NCBI RefSeq assembly: GCF_025943985.1
Contig: NZ_JAPCWE010000001.1
Span: forward strand, 140,594-204,593
Direction of reading: 5' to 3'
DNA from: Anaerorudis cellulosivorans
GTDB lineage: Bacteria > Bacteroidota > Bacteroidia > Bacteroidales > Dysgonomonadaceae
DNA length: 64,000 bases
Part shown: positions 1 to 8,057 of the stretch, piece after piece
How the letters are laid out: each line of letters starts with the position of its first letter
How positions within the stretch are numbered: position 1 is the first letter of the stretch
Notes under the pieces: model-generated
What the model saw: only the letters and a program-made list of their open reading frames with translations
Told to the model about the DNA's origin: nothing
The model's database searches: none
Translations under genes and position numbers: made by a program

Positions 1-25
1 TTGAATTGCAAATTTCGTTTTATTG

Positions 26-676
26 ATGAAAATTAAATTGTTTGAATTTAGTCCCTTAGTCGTAAATACATATGTTCTTTCTGATGAAACAGGTGAATGT
101 GTGGTAATAGACCCCGCATGTCTTCATCCCGACGAAAAGGAAATGTTATTCAGCTATATTGTAAGCAACAACCTCCGGGTAAAACATCTGTTGAATACTC
201 ATTTGCATTTCGATCATATATTGGGAAATAATTTTGTCGCTTCACAATTCGGCGTTAAACCCGAAGCACATGCTGCCGATGAACCCTTATTAAAAGATAT
301 CCCTAACCAACTAAAAATGTTCGGAATCTATGCACCAAATCTTTCCGTTCCTCCCATTGGAAAATATTTAAAAGAAAACGATATTGTCTCCTTTGGTAAT
401 CAGGAATTGCACGTTTTTCATATTCCGGGACATTCACCGGGAAGCATTATTTTTTATCATAAAGCAACCCATAGTGCTTTTGTAGGTGATGTCCTATTTA
501 ATGGCAGTATCGGAAGAACCGATTTTGCTGAAGGGAATTACAACCAGTTAATAGAAGGTATTAAAAACAAATTGTTTGTTTTGCCCGACGAAACGATTGT
601 TTATCCCGGTCACGGACCTGCAACCACAATTGGAAACGAAAAAAAATACAACCCTTTTGTAGGAAGTGAATCATAA
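26..676 (+). CDS. MBL-fold metallo-hydrolase (glyoxalase II-like)
   Basis: Metallo-beta-lactamase-fold hydrolase of about 216 residues, the size of a single-domain glyoxalase II-like enzyme. The binuclear metal motif HxHxDH is intact as THLHFDH (H59, H61, D63, H64), followed by a PGHSPGS ligand region, GDVLF with the bridging Asp, and a C-terminal YPGHGP histidine. There is no signal peptide, so it should be cytosolic. The family hydrolyses thioesters such as S-lactoylglutathione or acts on persulfides; the real substrate cannot be read here. I start at the ATG at 26; a TTG directly before it would add one residue. It lies 33 bp upstream of gcvP on the same strand and is probably co-transcribed with it. 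Fold assignment is secure, substrate open. Confidence 0.88.
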   Translation: MKIKLFEFSPLVVNTYVLSDETGECVVIDPACLHPDEKEMLFSYIVSNNLRVKHLLNTHLHFDHILGNNFVASQFGVKPEAHAADEPLLKDIPNQLKMFGIYAPNLSVPPIGKYLKENDIVSFGNQELHVFHIPGHSPGSIIFYHKATHSAFVGDVLFNGSIGRTDFAEGNYNQLIEGIKNKLFVLPDETIVYPGHGPATTIGNEKKYNPFVGSES

Positions 677-709
677 AAAATTCAATCATTCGCAAAAATC
701 TTTCACGTT

Positions 710-3559
710 ATGGAAATGGAACATTTTAAAACCCGACATATCGGGATCAATCCCTCTGAAATGGAAAAAATGCTTGAAACCATTGGCGTTTCCAACATTG
801 ATGAATTAATCGATCAAACTATCCCATACGACATACGCCTCACCAAACCCCTGGCGCTTCCCAAAGCACTATCGGAACAGGAATATGCGGAAGAGATAGC
901 TCACTTGGCATCCAAAAACCACGTGTGTACCTCATATATCGGCATGGGATGGTACGATACGATAACACCGGCTGTAATTTACCGCAATGTATTCGAAAAT
1001 CCGGTTTGGTACACGTCATATACACCTTATCAAGCAGAAGTTTCACAAGGACGGTTGGAAGCATTATTGAATTTCCAAACCATGGTGAGCGATCTCACTG
1101 CTCTGCCACTGGCCAACTCGTCACTGCTCGACGAAGCTACAGCGGCAGCCGAAGCCGCTACAATGATGTATGCGCTATGCGCACGTAACAAAGCAAAAAG
1201 CCTGGCGGACACCTTGTTTGTAGATGAGCATATTTTCCCGCAAACACTTTCCGTGTTGCGAACCCGCATGCATCATGCCGGAAAAAACATCGTAGTGGGC
1301 GATTATAAAACCATTACGCTCGACGATAATTTTTTTGGCGCAATTATACAATATCCCAACAGTGACGGCAATGTGGAAGATTATCATCACTTCGTGGAAA
1401 AAGCTCATGCTGTAGATTGTAAAGTTGCGGTAGCTACCGATTTATTGGCGCTCGTCTTGCTAACTCCTCCGGGAGAATGGGGAGCCGATATTGCTTTCGG
1501 TAGCAGTCAACGCTTTGGCATTCCCCTATTTTACGGCGGGCCTTCAGCCGCTTTCTTTGCTACACGTGAAGAATACAAACGATTTATACCCGGACGCATT
1601 ATTGGTATTTCAAAAGATGCTTATGGGAAAAAGGCATTACGTATGGCTTTGCAAACACGTGAACAGCACATCAAACGCGAAAAAGCGACTTCAAACATTT
1701 GCACGGCACAAGCATTGCTGGCTACCATGTCGTCTTTCTATGCTGCTTATCATGGGCCGAAAGGATTAAAAAAGATCGCCGAACGGATTCATTCCATTGC
1801 TTCGCTTATTTCGGATGAACTGACGTCAATGGGATATAAACAACTCAACGCGAGTTATTTTGATACGCTCAAAATAAAGCTGCCGGCTACTATTTCACAA
1901 AAGGACATTCGGAACAATGCCGAAATAAGAAATATCAATCTGCGTTATTTCAAATCGGGAGAAATAGGCATCAGTATCGACGAAACTACCAATAGCTATC
2001 GGGCACACGAACTGCTTGCCGTTTTTGCAATGGCTGCCGGCAATTCCAACGTATTTATGATTGACGATCTGCCCAAAAAAATAACCCTTACTCAGGAGCA
2101 GCTCCGTACTTCAAAATACCTTACGCATCCGGTCTTTAACAGCTACCACACCGAGACCGAAATGATGCGTTACATCAAACGCCTTGAAAGAAAAGACATT
2201 TCGTTGGCGCATTCTATGATTCCGCTGGGATCGTGTACGATGAAGTTGAATGCCGCTTCAGAACTATTGCCTATGGGATATGCAGGTTTTCAAAAAATAC
2301 ATCCATATGCCCCCATTGAACAAGTTCAGGGTTATCATGAAATGATTGAGGAACTGAAATCGATGCTGGCAGAAATTACGGGTTTACCCGGCGTGAGCCT
2401 GCAGCCCAATTCGGGAGCAGCAGGAGAATATACGGGTTTGATCGTGATAGCAAGTTATCTCGAAAGCATTGGACAAGGGCATCGCAACATTGTACTTATT
2501 CCTGCCTCGGCCCACGGAACCAATCCTGCGAGCTCAGTCCAAGCCGGTTATACTCCTATCGTAGTTGCCTGTGACGAAAAAGGCAATGTAGATATGGACG
2601 ATTTACGTAAAAAAGCCGAAGAATACGGCAATGATCTCGCAGCTTTCATGATCACTTATCCTTCTACTCACGGCATTTTCGAAACAGAAATCAAAGAAAT
2701 GTGCCGCATCATTCACGAAGCCGGAGGTCAAGTATATATGGATGGCGCCAACATGAATGCACAGGTAGGAATTACCAATCCCGGAACAATTGGTGCCGAT
2801 GTTTGTCATCTTAATCTCCACAAAACGTTTGCCATACCTCACGGTGGAGGTGGTCCCGGCGTAGGACCGATTTGCGTTGCTGAACATTTGATCCCTTTCC
2901 TTCCCGGCCATCCGGTAATGTTCGAAAGCGATCTTAATACCGTTTCTGCTGCACCTTATGGAAGTGCCGGAATATTACAAATTGCCTATGCTTATATAAA
3001 AATGATGGGCGCCGACGGACTAACCGAAGCTACCAAAGTGGCTATTCTCAATGCCAATTACCTTGCCGAAAAACTGAAAGATACGTATGGCATTGTATAT
3101 CGCGGAGCTAACGGAAGAGTAGGTCACGAACTCATCCTGGAATGTCGAAAAATAAAAGAAATTTCGGGCATCACTGAAACCGATATTGCCAAACGACTAA
3201 TGGATTACGGGTTTCATGCCCCAACCCTTTCGTTTCCTGTTCACGGCACACTCATGGTCGAACCTACCGAAAGTGAAAGCCTTGCCGAGTTAGATCGATT
3301 TGTAGAAGCCATGAACAACATTTATGAAGAAATCATGGAGATAGTAGAAGGCAAATATCCGGCTCACGACAACGTGCTGGTAAATGCTCCCCATCCCGAA
3401 TATGAATGTGTCTCGGATGAATGGAAACATACCTATCCTCGCAACAAAGCAGTCTATCCCTTACCCTATGTGGCGGAAAACAAATTCTGGATTAATGTTG
3501 CCCGCATCGACGATGCGTTCGGCGATCGCAATTTGGTTGCCTGTTTGTGTGAAGATTAG
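710..3559 (+). CDS. gcvP: Glycine dehydrogenase (aminomethyl-transferring), P-protein
   Basis: P-protein of the glycine cleavage system. This PLP enzyme decarboxylates glycine and passes the aminomethyl group to the lipoyl arm of GcvH. At 949 residues it is the fused single-chain form, not the split alpha/beta form. The N-terminal half has the usual TRHIG start and YTPYQAEVSQG region. The C-terminal half carries the PLP-binding lysine K705 in HLNLHKTF, followed by a glycine-rich HGGGGPG loop. Neither gcvT nor gcvH is in the window, so the system is dispersed in this genome. The ATG at 710 is chosen; another at 716 would remove two residues. The stop codon lies inside a run of ATTAG repeats. 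The protein is cytosolic. Confidence 0.97.
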   Translation: MEMEHFKTRHIGINPSEMEKMLETIGVSNIDELIDQTIPYDIRLTKPLALPKALSEQEYAEEIAHLASKNHVCTSYIGMGWYDTITPAVIYRNVFENPVWYTSYTPYQAEVSQGRLEALLNFQTMVSDLTALPLANSSLLDEATAAAEAATMMYALCARNKAKSLADTLFVDEHIFPQTLSVLRTRMHHAGKNIVVGDYKTITLDDNFFGAIIQYPNSDGNVEDYHHFVEKAHAVDCKVAVATDLLALVLLTPPGEWGADIAFGSSQRFGIPLFYGGPSAAFFATREEYKRFIPGRIIGISKDAYGKKALRMALQTREQHIKREKATSNICTAQALLATMSSFYAAYHGPKGLKKIAERIHSIASLISDELTSMGYKQLNASYFDTLKIKLPATISQKDIRNNAEIRNINLRYFKSGEIGISIDETTNSYRAHELLAVFAMAAGNSNVFMIDDLPKKITLTQEQLRTSKYLTHPVFNSYHTETEMMRYIKRLERKDISLAHSMIPLGSCTMKLNAASELLPMGYAGFQKIHPYAPIEQVQGYHEMIEELKSMLAEITGLPGVSLQPNSGAAGEYTGLIVIASYLESIGQGHRNIVLIPASAHGTNPASSVQAGYTPIVVACDEKGNVDMDDLRKKAEEYGNDLAAFMITYPSTHGIFETEIKEMCRIIHEAGGQVYMDGANMNAQVGITNPGTIGADVCHLNLHKTFAIPHGGGGPGVGPICVAEHLIPFLPGHPVMFESDLNTVSAAPYGSAGILQIAYAYIKMMGADGLTEATKVAILNANYLAEKLKDTYGIVYRGANGRVGHELILECRKIKEISGITETDIAKRLMDYGFHAPTLSFPVHGTLMVEPTESESLAELDRFVEAMNNIYEEIMEIVEGKYPAHDNVLVNAPHPEYECVSDEWKHTYPRNKAVYPLPYVAENKFWINVARIDDAFGDRNLVACLCED

Positions 3560-3589
3560 ATTAGATTAGATTAGATTAGATTAGATTAG
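3555..3589. repeat. ATTAG microsatellite, 7 copies
   Basis: Seven exact copies of the 5-bp unit ATTAG. The first copy contains the TAG stop codon of gcvP (3557-3559). Because five is not a multiple of three, the run places TAG in all three frames, so gain or loss of units cannot extend GcvP by more than a few residues. Confidence 0.97.
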
Positions 3590-3613
3590 GCCCAAATTAA
3601 ATTGATAAAAAAC

Positions 3614-3652
3614 GTGCCCCGGACATTAAAAACGTTTCGGGGCACATATTTT
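3614..3652. terminator. Bidirectional intrinsic terminator between gcvP and the 3710 gene
   Basis: Inverted repeat with left arm GTGCCCCGGA (3614-3623) and right arm TTCGGGGCAC (3636-3645): ten pairs including one G-U, with a 12-nt loop. An A-rich stretch precedes the left arm and ATATTTT follows the right arm, so the hairpin can end transcription from both convergent genes. Confidence 0.85.
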
Positions 3653-3709
3653 GTATAAAGATATAAACTGCTTCGCACTATCGAACTATTCAATCATCCA
3701 ACTATTAAA

Positions 3710-4624
3710 CTATTGAACGCTCTGAGCATAATCTGCTTTTACAAAAGGACTATTAATCAAATAATCATAGCTCATTTTTATGCTTTCCAAAGGAGCATAA
3801 TCGTATCTTTCCACTTCTACGATAATGTATTTGGCGCCGGCCTTATCGATATTGTTAAAAATAGCATCAAAACCCACCATTCCACTTTGTCCAAGCTCTT
3901 TTTCATCTTTGATATGGAGCAGTTCAAAACGACCGGGATATTTTTTAAAATACTCTACCGGACTTTTACCTCCCCTTCCCGTCCAATACACATCCATTTG
4001 GAAAAAGACTTTCGAAGGATCAGTATTGGTTAGCAGGTAATCATACATCGTCTGCCCTTCAATCTCTGTAAATTCAAAATTATGATTATGATACCCAAAA
4101 CGAAGTCCTGCAGCGTTGCATTTTTCACCAATCTGATTGAAATAATCGCAATACGATTTTAAATCAGCTAATGTCTTTGGAGTGGGAATCCAGGGAACTA
4201 CAAGATATTTCATCCCTGCAGCTTTATGAGCAGCAATAGCTTCATCCCACCATTTCCATACCTCCTCCCAATTGGTTTGGGCAACATTTTCAGCTAATGG
4301 TCTTCCTGCATGTGAGGAAAGAACTTCCATGCCGACACTTTCAATTTCTTTTTTGAATTCTTTAGGTTCTAACCCGTAAAATTTACCATCTGCGTATCCC
4401 GCAGCTTCCACGCCTGTATACCCTATTTCTGCCACTTTTGCAATAGTCCCTTTAAAATCGGACTTGATATCGTCGCGGACCGAATAAAGTTGCAAATAAA
4501 TTTTTTTGTCGATTTTGGCACTATCACCGCCTTGTGCCGTTTTTGCTCCCTGTTTTTGATTGCAACTCATTAATACTGCACCTCCAAGAAGTGCACAAAT
4601 CAATAAAAAAGATTGTTTTTTCAT
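3710..4624 (-). CDS. Lipoprotein sugar phosphate isomerase/epimerase-like TIM-barrel protein
   Basis: Protein of 304 residues with a lipoprotein signal (lipobox LMSC, acylated Cys21) and an AP-endonuclease-2/xylose-isomerase-like TIM barrel (PF01261 superfamily). Typical metal-ligand strands are visible: GYHNHNFEF, FQMDVYW, LLHIKD and IIVEVERY. Cytosolic members isomerise or epimerise sugars; here the lipid anchor puts the enzyme in the periplasm or on an outer-membrane face. It is the last gene of a five-gene minus-strand cluster with a second barrel protein, two Gfo/Idh/MocA oxidoreductases and a DUF1080 protein. In that context it may act on keto-sugar intermediates, as a lyase, hydratase or isomerase. 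That role is inference; fold and lipidation are clear. It ends near a bidirectional terminator. Confidence 0.85.
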   Translation of the reverse strand: MKKQSFLLICALLGGAVLMSCNQKQGAKTAQGGDSAKIDKKIYLQLYSVRDDIKSDFKGTIAKVAEIGYTGVEAAGYADGKFYGLEPKEFKKEIESVGMEVLSSHAGRPLAENVAQTNWEEVWKWWDEAIAAHKAAGMKYLVVPWIPTPKTLADLKSYCDYFNQIGEKCNAAGLRFGYHNHNFEFTEIEGQTMYDYLLTNTDPSKVFFQMDVYWTGRGGKSPVEYFKKYPGRFELLHIKDEKELGQSGMVGFDAIFNNIDKAGAKYIIVEVERYDYAPLESIKMSYDYLINSPFVKADYAQSVQ

Positions 4625-4737
4625 GACGTCACTGTTTTTTGTAATACATTTTTTATAAAGACTTTATTATCTAATAATACGCTTTTATTTCGTTCTGTTC
4701 AGTTTGTAAAAAAACTGCTATACAATATTTCTTTGTG

Positions 4738-5655
4738 TTATAGAAGTGCTTTTTTGCAATAGTCTACACAATTAGTTACTTCTTTCACTGCATCTGAACC
4801 TTGAGGAATGTCGTACTCCAATTCGATATCGCAGTAAATCGGCCATTTGTTTTTCTTTATCACCTGTAAAATTTCTTTGACAGGAGTTTCACCCTTACCA
4901 AATTCCATATTTTTATTGGGCTCTGTAGCCTTTGGTCCGGTTTTGTCTTTAATGTGAATACTGAAAATCCGTTCATGGAGTCGCTGAATCAAATCACAAG
5001 GATTCAATCCTGTTACACCATAATAATGGCCTGCATCAAAATTCAACATGATCATAGGACCATAAGCCAGGATCTTGTCAAAACTGAACGTTGGTTCAGC
5101 AGGTTGAAAATGATTATGAAAAATTACATACATTTGGTGTTTCTCGGCAAAAGGTTCCATTCTCTTGGCAGCCTCTTCCGATATTTCCATTGAAATACCC
5201 TTAGCACCTAAAACGTTAGCAACTTCAAAAGCATAATCGATTTCAGCATCTGACCATCGATGATCCCCCAGCTTTAATATATGAATTTCGACTCCTTTTT
5301 CATCGAACATTTTACGGATCTCTTTGAATTTATCCATCGATACCGAACTACGCCATTTTTTTAACGACTCCCTATCTCTGCTGTTCGGAATACCGGCATA
5401 TTTCTCAACCGGTTCACCCATTAACTCTACAGAACTTATCCCTGATTGTACAATATAATCGAGAATGGCCGGAAGCGACTGATCAGGCATACTCCGATAG
5501 CTATACGTAATCGTTCCTATTTGAACTCCTCCAAATTTGGAATTTGGTTTATTTTCGGCAAAACAAACCAACTGCATACAAAAAACGCAGAGGAACAAAA
5601 TCACCCCTTCTTTTACAGAAAAAATTTTCATTGCTTTATCAATTATCTTCATCAT
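4738..5655 (-). CDS. Exported sugar phosphate isomerase/epimerase-like TIM-barrel protein
   Basis: Second xylose-isomerase-like TIM barrel (about 305 residues) in the cluster, clearly divergent from the 3710 product. Barrel motifs with probable metal ligands are MEISEE, FHNHFQP, NFDAGHYYG, IHIKD and CDIELEYD. A Sec signal peptide without lipobox ends near CFA-EN. Start choice is uncertain: GTG at 5661, ATG at 5655 and 5652, or ATG at 5631; the last gives the most compact signal peptide (MKIFSVKEGV...). I give 5655. It follows the oxidoreductase gene at 5670 by about 14 bp and precedes the lipoprotein barrel by about 110 bp. The probable role is processing of oxidised or unsaturated sugars made by the neighbouring enzymes; the exact reaction is unknown. 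Confidence 0.83.
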   Translation of the reverse strand: MMKIIDKAMKIFSVKEGVILFLCVFCMQLVCFAENKPNSKFGGVQIGTITYSYRSMPDQSLPAILDYIVQSGISSVELMGEPVEKYAGIPNSRDRESLKKWRSSVSMDKFKEIRKMFDEKGVEIHILKLGDHRWSDAEIDYAFEVANVLGAKGISMEISEEAAKRMEPFAEKHQMYVIFHNHFQPAEPTFSFDKILAYGPMIMLNFDAGHYYGVTGLNPCDLIQRLHERIFSIHIKDKTGPKATEPNKNMEFGKGETPVKEILQVIKKNKWPIYCDIELEYDIPQGSDAVKEVTNCVDYCKKALL

Positions 5656-5669
5656 ACGCACTATTTATA

Positions 5670-7013
5670 TTATAATGAATAAGGCCTCCTATACTGATAG
5701 TGATGTAATCGATGACCTGCAGCTTCGTTATCATCATTAAAACTCAACGTTACAGGGTCCCATTTAACCGGGCGTTGAAGCTCAGTAGCGATATTTGCCA
5801 AACAACAAAGCGTGTTGGTACTGCATCCCGCCTCAACCGGAGCAATCGGATTTTTTCGAGAACGAACTGCATCAATGAAATTCTGCATGTGAGGAGAACT
5901 TACCTCATACTGACCTTCAGTTATCTTTTGCTCCTGTTTTTTCAACAAGGAAGGATCAGAACATTCGATATAACCGCGGGCAACTTTTAGCCACCCTTTA
6001 CTGCCATTAAAGCGAATACCCTTGGCTTCAGGATCATCTTCCCTGAAAGGCTGCTCAGTCATTATAATCCCGTTAATATATTTCATGGTCAAGTATTCGG
6101 CTCCGCTATATCCTTTAGGAATATACTCACAAGGACCCGAACCATCCATGCCTAGTGCTGCCTGAGCAATATCAAACATATGAGCACCCCAATCGGCAGT
6201 ATAACCGTTACCCATTTCACGATACCAACGCCAAGCGCCCCATAATTTTTCATCTTGTTCCGGTTTCAGCGAAATCGGAGGGCAAAGATCCGGATGGTAA
6301 TGAATTTTCGGATCATTAAGCGGCCCCATCCACTTATTCCAGTTTAATGTTCCCGGAATAGGCTGTTCAGGCAAATCAAACGGCTTTGGAGGATCACCTA
6401 CACGAGCATAAATGGTTTCGATATGCCCAATTGCACCCTCGCGAACCAAAGCGATAGCTGTTTGAAACTCTCTATCGGATCTCTGTTGACTTCCAACTTG
6501 TAACACACGTTGATTCCCTCGCACAGCCTTAACCATTTCCAATCCTTCACGAATGGTATATGCGAGAGGTTTTTGTACATACACATCCTTTCCGGCCCTA
6601 CAAGCATCGATGGTAACCAACGCATGCCAATGATCGGGTGTTGCAATGGATACAGCATCGATATCACGACGTTCAAGTAAGTCTTCATAAAACTCGTACA
6701 TATCGCAACGTTGGGCTATTCCCTGTGATTTCTGCCAAGCTTCAACCTTATTCTTAAAACGTTCACGCTTTAACCCCTCCACATCGGCACACGCAACTAC
6801 CTGCACTCCAGGACATTTAGAAAAACTATAAAAATCGGAAACACCCTGTCGACCGACTCCAATGAAACCCAGAACAACTCTATCGCTCGGAGGAATTCGC
6901 TTTCCATCAGCCATTCGCCAGCTGGGAAGAATAGTTAATCCGGCCAATCCCAATGCCGAATAGCCTAAAAACTGACGCCTGTTTATCCCTTTCTTTTCTT
7001 CTTCACCTTTCAT
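5670..7013 (-). CDS. Tat-exported Gfo/Idh/MocA family oxidoreductase
   Basis: NAD(P)-dependent oxidoreductase of the Gfo/Idh/MocA family, 447 residues. The N-terminus has a twin-arginine signal (INRRQFLG followed by a hydrophobic stretch ending near LPSW). The Rossmann motif GFIGVGRQG follows, then ADVE at the end of strand beta2, ATPDHWHA, and the catalytic-lysine motif VQKPL (EKP in most relatives). Tat export means it folds and binds its nucleotide in the cytosol before crossing, as in periplasmic glucose-fructose oxidoreductase; the bound cofactor would need in-situ recycling. It shares the operon with another Gfo/Idh/MocA protein (8058), DUF1080 and two TIM barrels. I infer oxidation of a glycoside, probably at C3, or the reverse reduction. 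Family certain, substrate inferred. Confidence 0.9.
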   Translation of the reverse strand: MKGEEEKKGINRRQFLGYSALGLAGLTILPSWRMADGKRIPPSDRVVLGFIGVGRQGVSDFYSFSKCPGVQVVACADVEGLKRERFKNKVEAWQKSQGIAQRCDMYEFYEDLLERRDIDAVSIATPDHWHALVTIDACRAGKDVYVQKPLAYTIREGLEMVKAVRGNQRVLQVGSQQRSDREFQTAIALVREGAIGHIETIYARVGDPPKPFDLPEQPIPGTLNWNKWMGPLNDPKIHYHPDLCPPISLKPEQDEKLWGAWRWYREMGNGYTADWGAHMFDIAQAALGMDGSGPCEYIPKGYSGAEYLTMKYINGIIMTEQPFREDDPEAKGIRFNGSKGWLKVARGYIECSDPSLLKKQEQKITEGQYEVSSPHMQNFIDAVRSRKNPIAPVEAGCSTNTLCCLANIATELQRPVKWDPVTLSFNDDNEAAGHRLHHYQYRRPYSL

Positions 7014-7134
7014 AAAATAGTTGTATCGAAAAAAAATTTATCGAACCTCGTGCAGGCCTAATCGAAGTTAACAAACGCGAATCCTGATTAAACCTTAAAA
7101 AACGGGTATCAATAATAAAGTATAACCTAATAAA

Positions 7135-7208
7135 AATTCAAGTCATTGAAAATCCTTGCTTAAAATAGATATATTTATTAAAAAGCTTGATTTTCAATGA
7201 CTTGAATT
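7135..7208 (-). terminator. Long perfect inverted repeat after the DUF1080 gene, terminator-like
   Basis: Perfect 20-bp arms: AATTCAAGTCATTGAAAATC at 7135-7154 and its exact reverse complement at 7189-7208, with a 34-nt AT-rich loop. Read on the minus strand the second arm runs into TTTTATTAGG. It lies just after the DUF1080 stop and 122 bp before the next gene of the cluster. It could be a partial terminator, an mRNA-stabilising stem, or the ends of a small repeat element. Confidence 0.6.
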
Positions 7209-7218
7209 AAAAATTTGA

Positions 7219-8001
7219 TCAATCTAAAATTTTGATCTTAATATTCCTAAACCATACATCATCTCCGTGATCCTGTAATCCAATGTAACCTTCATGATCA
7301 GGACCACCTACATTAATGATATATTCCATTCCCTTAAATTTGCTTCCTTCTACCAATTTTTTCCAATCGTCTGTCCAGAGATGGCACTCCAACACATTTT
7401 CGCCATTTTGTTTGTGAACAACCGTTCCTTTATATACCATAATACCGCCGGTATTCCATTCACCGGCAGGTTTAGAGTTTTGAGGAACAGCAGGAATCAA
7501 ATCATACAACGAAGCCGATTGACGATTGCCGTTCTTTCCCAATTTGGCATCCGGATGCTTCGCATTATCGAGAACCTGATATTCGAGTGCCGATTTCCAA
7601 ATAGGTTCGCCCGGAATCTCCTGAGCCAGATAAAATACACCGCTATTTGCTCCTTCTGATACTTTCCATTCAAAACTTAATTCAAAATCTTTGAATTTGC
7701 GGTCGTAAATAATATCCCCTCCGTCTTTGGCTCCTGCTTCTCCCTGACCTGAGCCATTTATTTTAATGGCTCCATCTTCAATAGTCCACGCTTTCGGCAT
7801 ATCCTGACGGTTATAGCCGCGCCATCCTTCAAAATTTTCTCCGTTGAAAAGCACCATCCATTCAGAAGAATCTTCTGCGGCTGCAACAGCAACGGTATCC
7901 GTTGCTTCACCTTGTGCACCCTGTTTTTTTCCACCGGTACACGATTCTAAAATCATTACAGACATTGCAATTAAACTAAATACATAAAAAACTTTTCTCA
8001 T
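7219..8001 (-). CDS. DUF1080 (3-keto-disaccharide hydrolase family) lipoprotein
   Basis: Lipoprotein of 260 residues (lipobox LESC, Cys21) followed by a short Ala/Glu/Asp-rich spacer and one DUF1080 domain (PF06439), a concanavalin-like jelly roll. Typical family landmarks are VLFNGENFEGW, an EWKVSEGANSGVFYL strand, WNTGGIMVYKG, and a C-terminal GYIGLQDHGDDVWFRNIKI. The family is now usually labelled 3-keto-disaccharide hydrolase, and members are reported to cleave glycosides whose sugar was first oxidised to the 3-keto form. That fits its place between two exported Gfo/Idh/MocA oxidoreductases. It starts about 56 bp after the 8058 gene. A strong inverted repeat follows the stop. Family and lipidation are clear; the 3-keto role is inferred from family and context. 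Confidence 0.88.
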   Translation of the reverse strand: MRKVFYVFSLIAMSVMILESCTGGKKQGAQGEATDTVAVAAAEDSSEWMVLFNGENFEGWRGYNRQDMPKAWTIEDGAIKINGSGQGEAGAKDGGDIIYDRKFKDFELSFEWKVSEGANSGVFYLAQEIPGEPIWKSALEYQVLDNAKHPDAKLGKNGNRQSASLYDLIPAVPQNSKPAGEWNTGGIMVYKGTVVHKQNGENVLECHLWTDDWKKLVEGSKFKGMEYIINVGGPDHEGYIGLQDHGDDVWFRNIKIKILD

Positions 8002-8057
8002 AACTTCATTCTTTTAAATAGTAAACTGAATTATTATTATTTAAGCATCTTTTTGAC

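Noticed and set aside
677..709. Glycine riboswitch before gcvP
   Set aside because: Only 33 bp separate the two genes, far too short for a glycine aptamer, and no matching structure lies upstream in the MBL gene.
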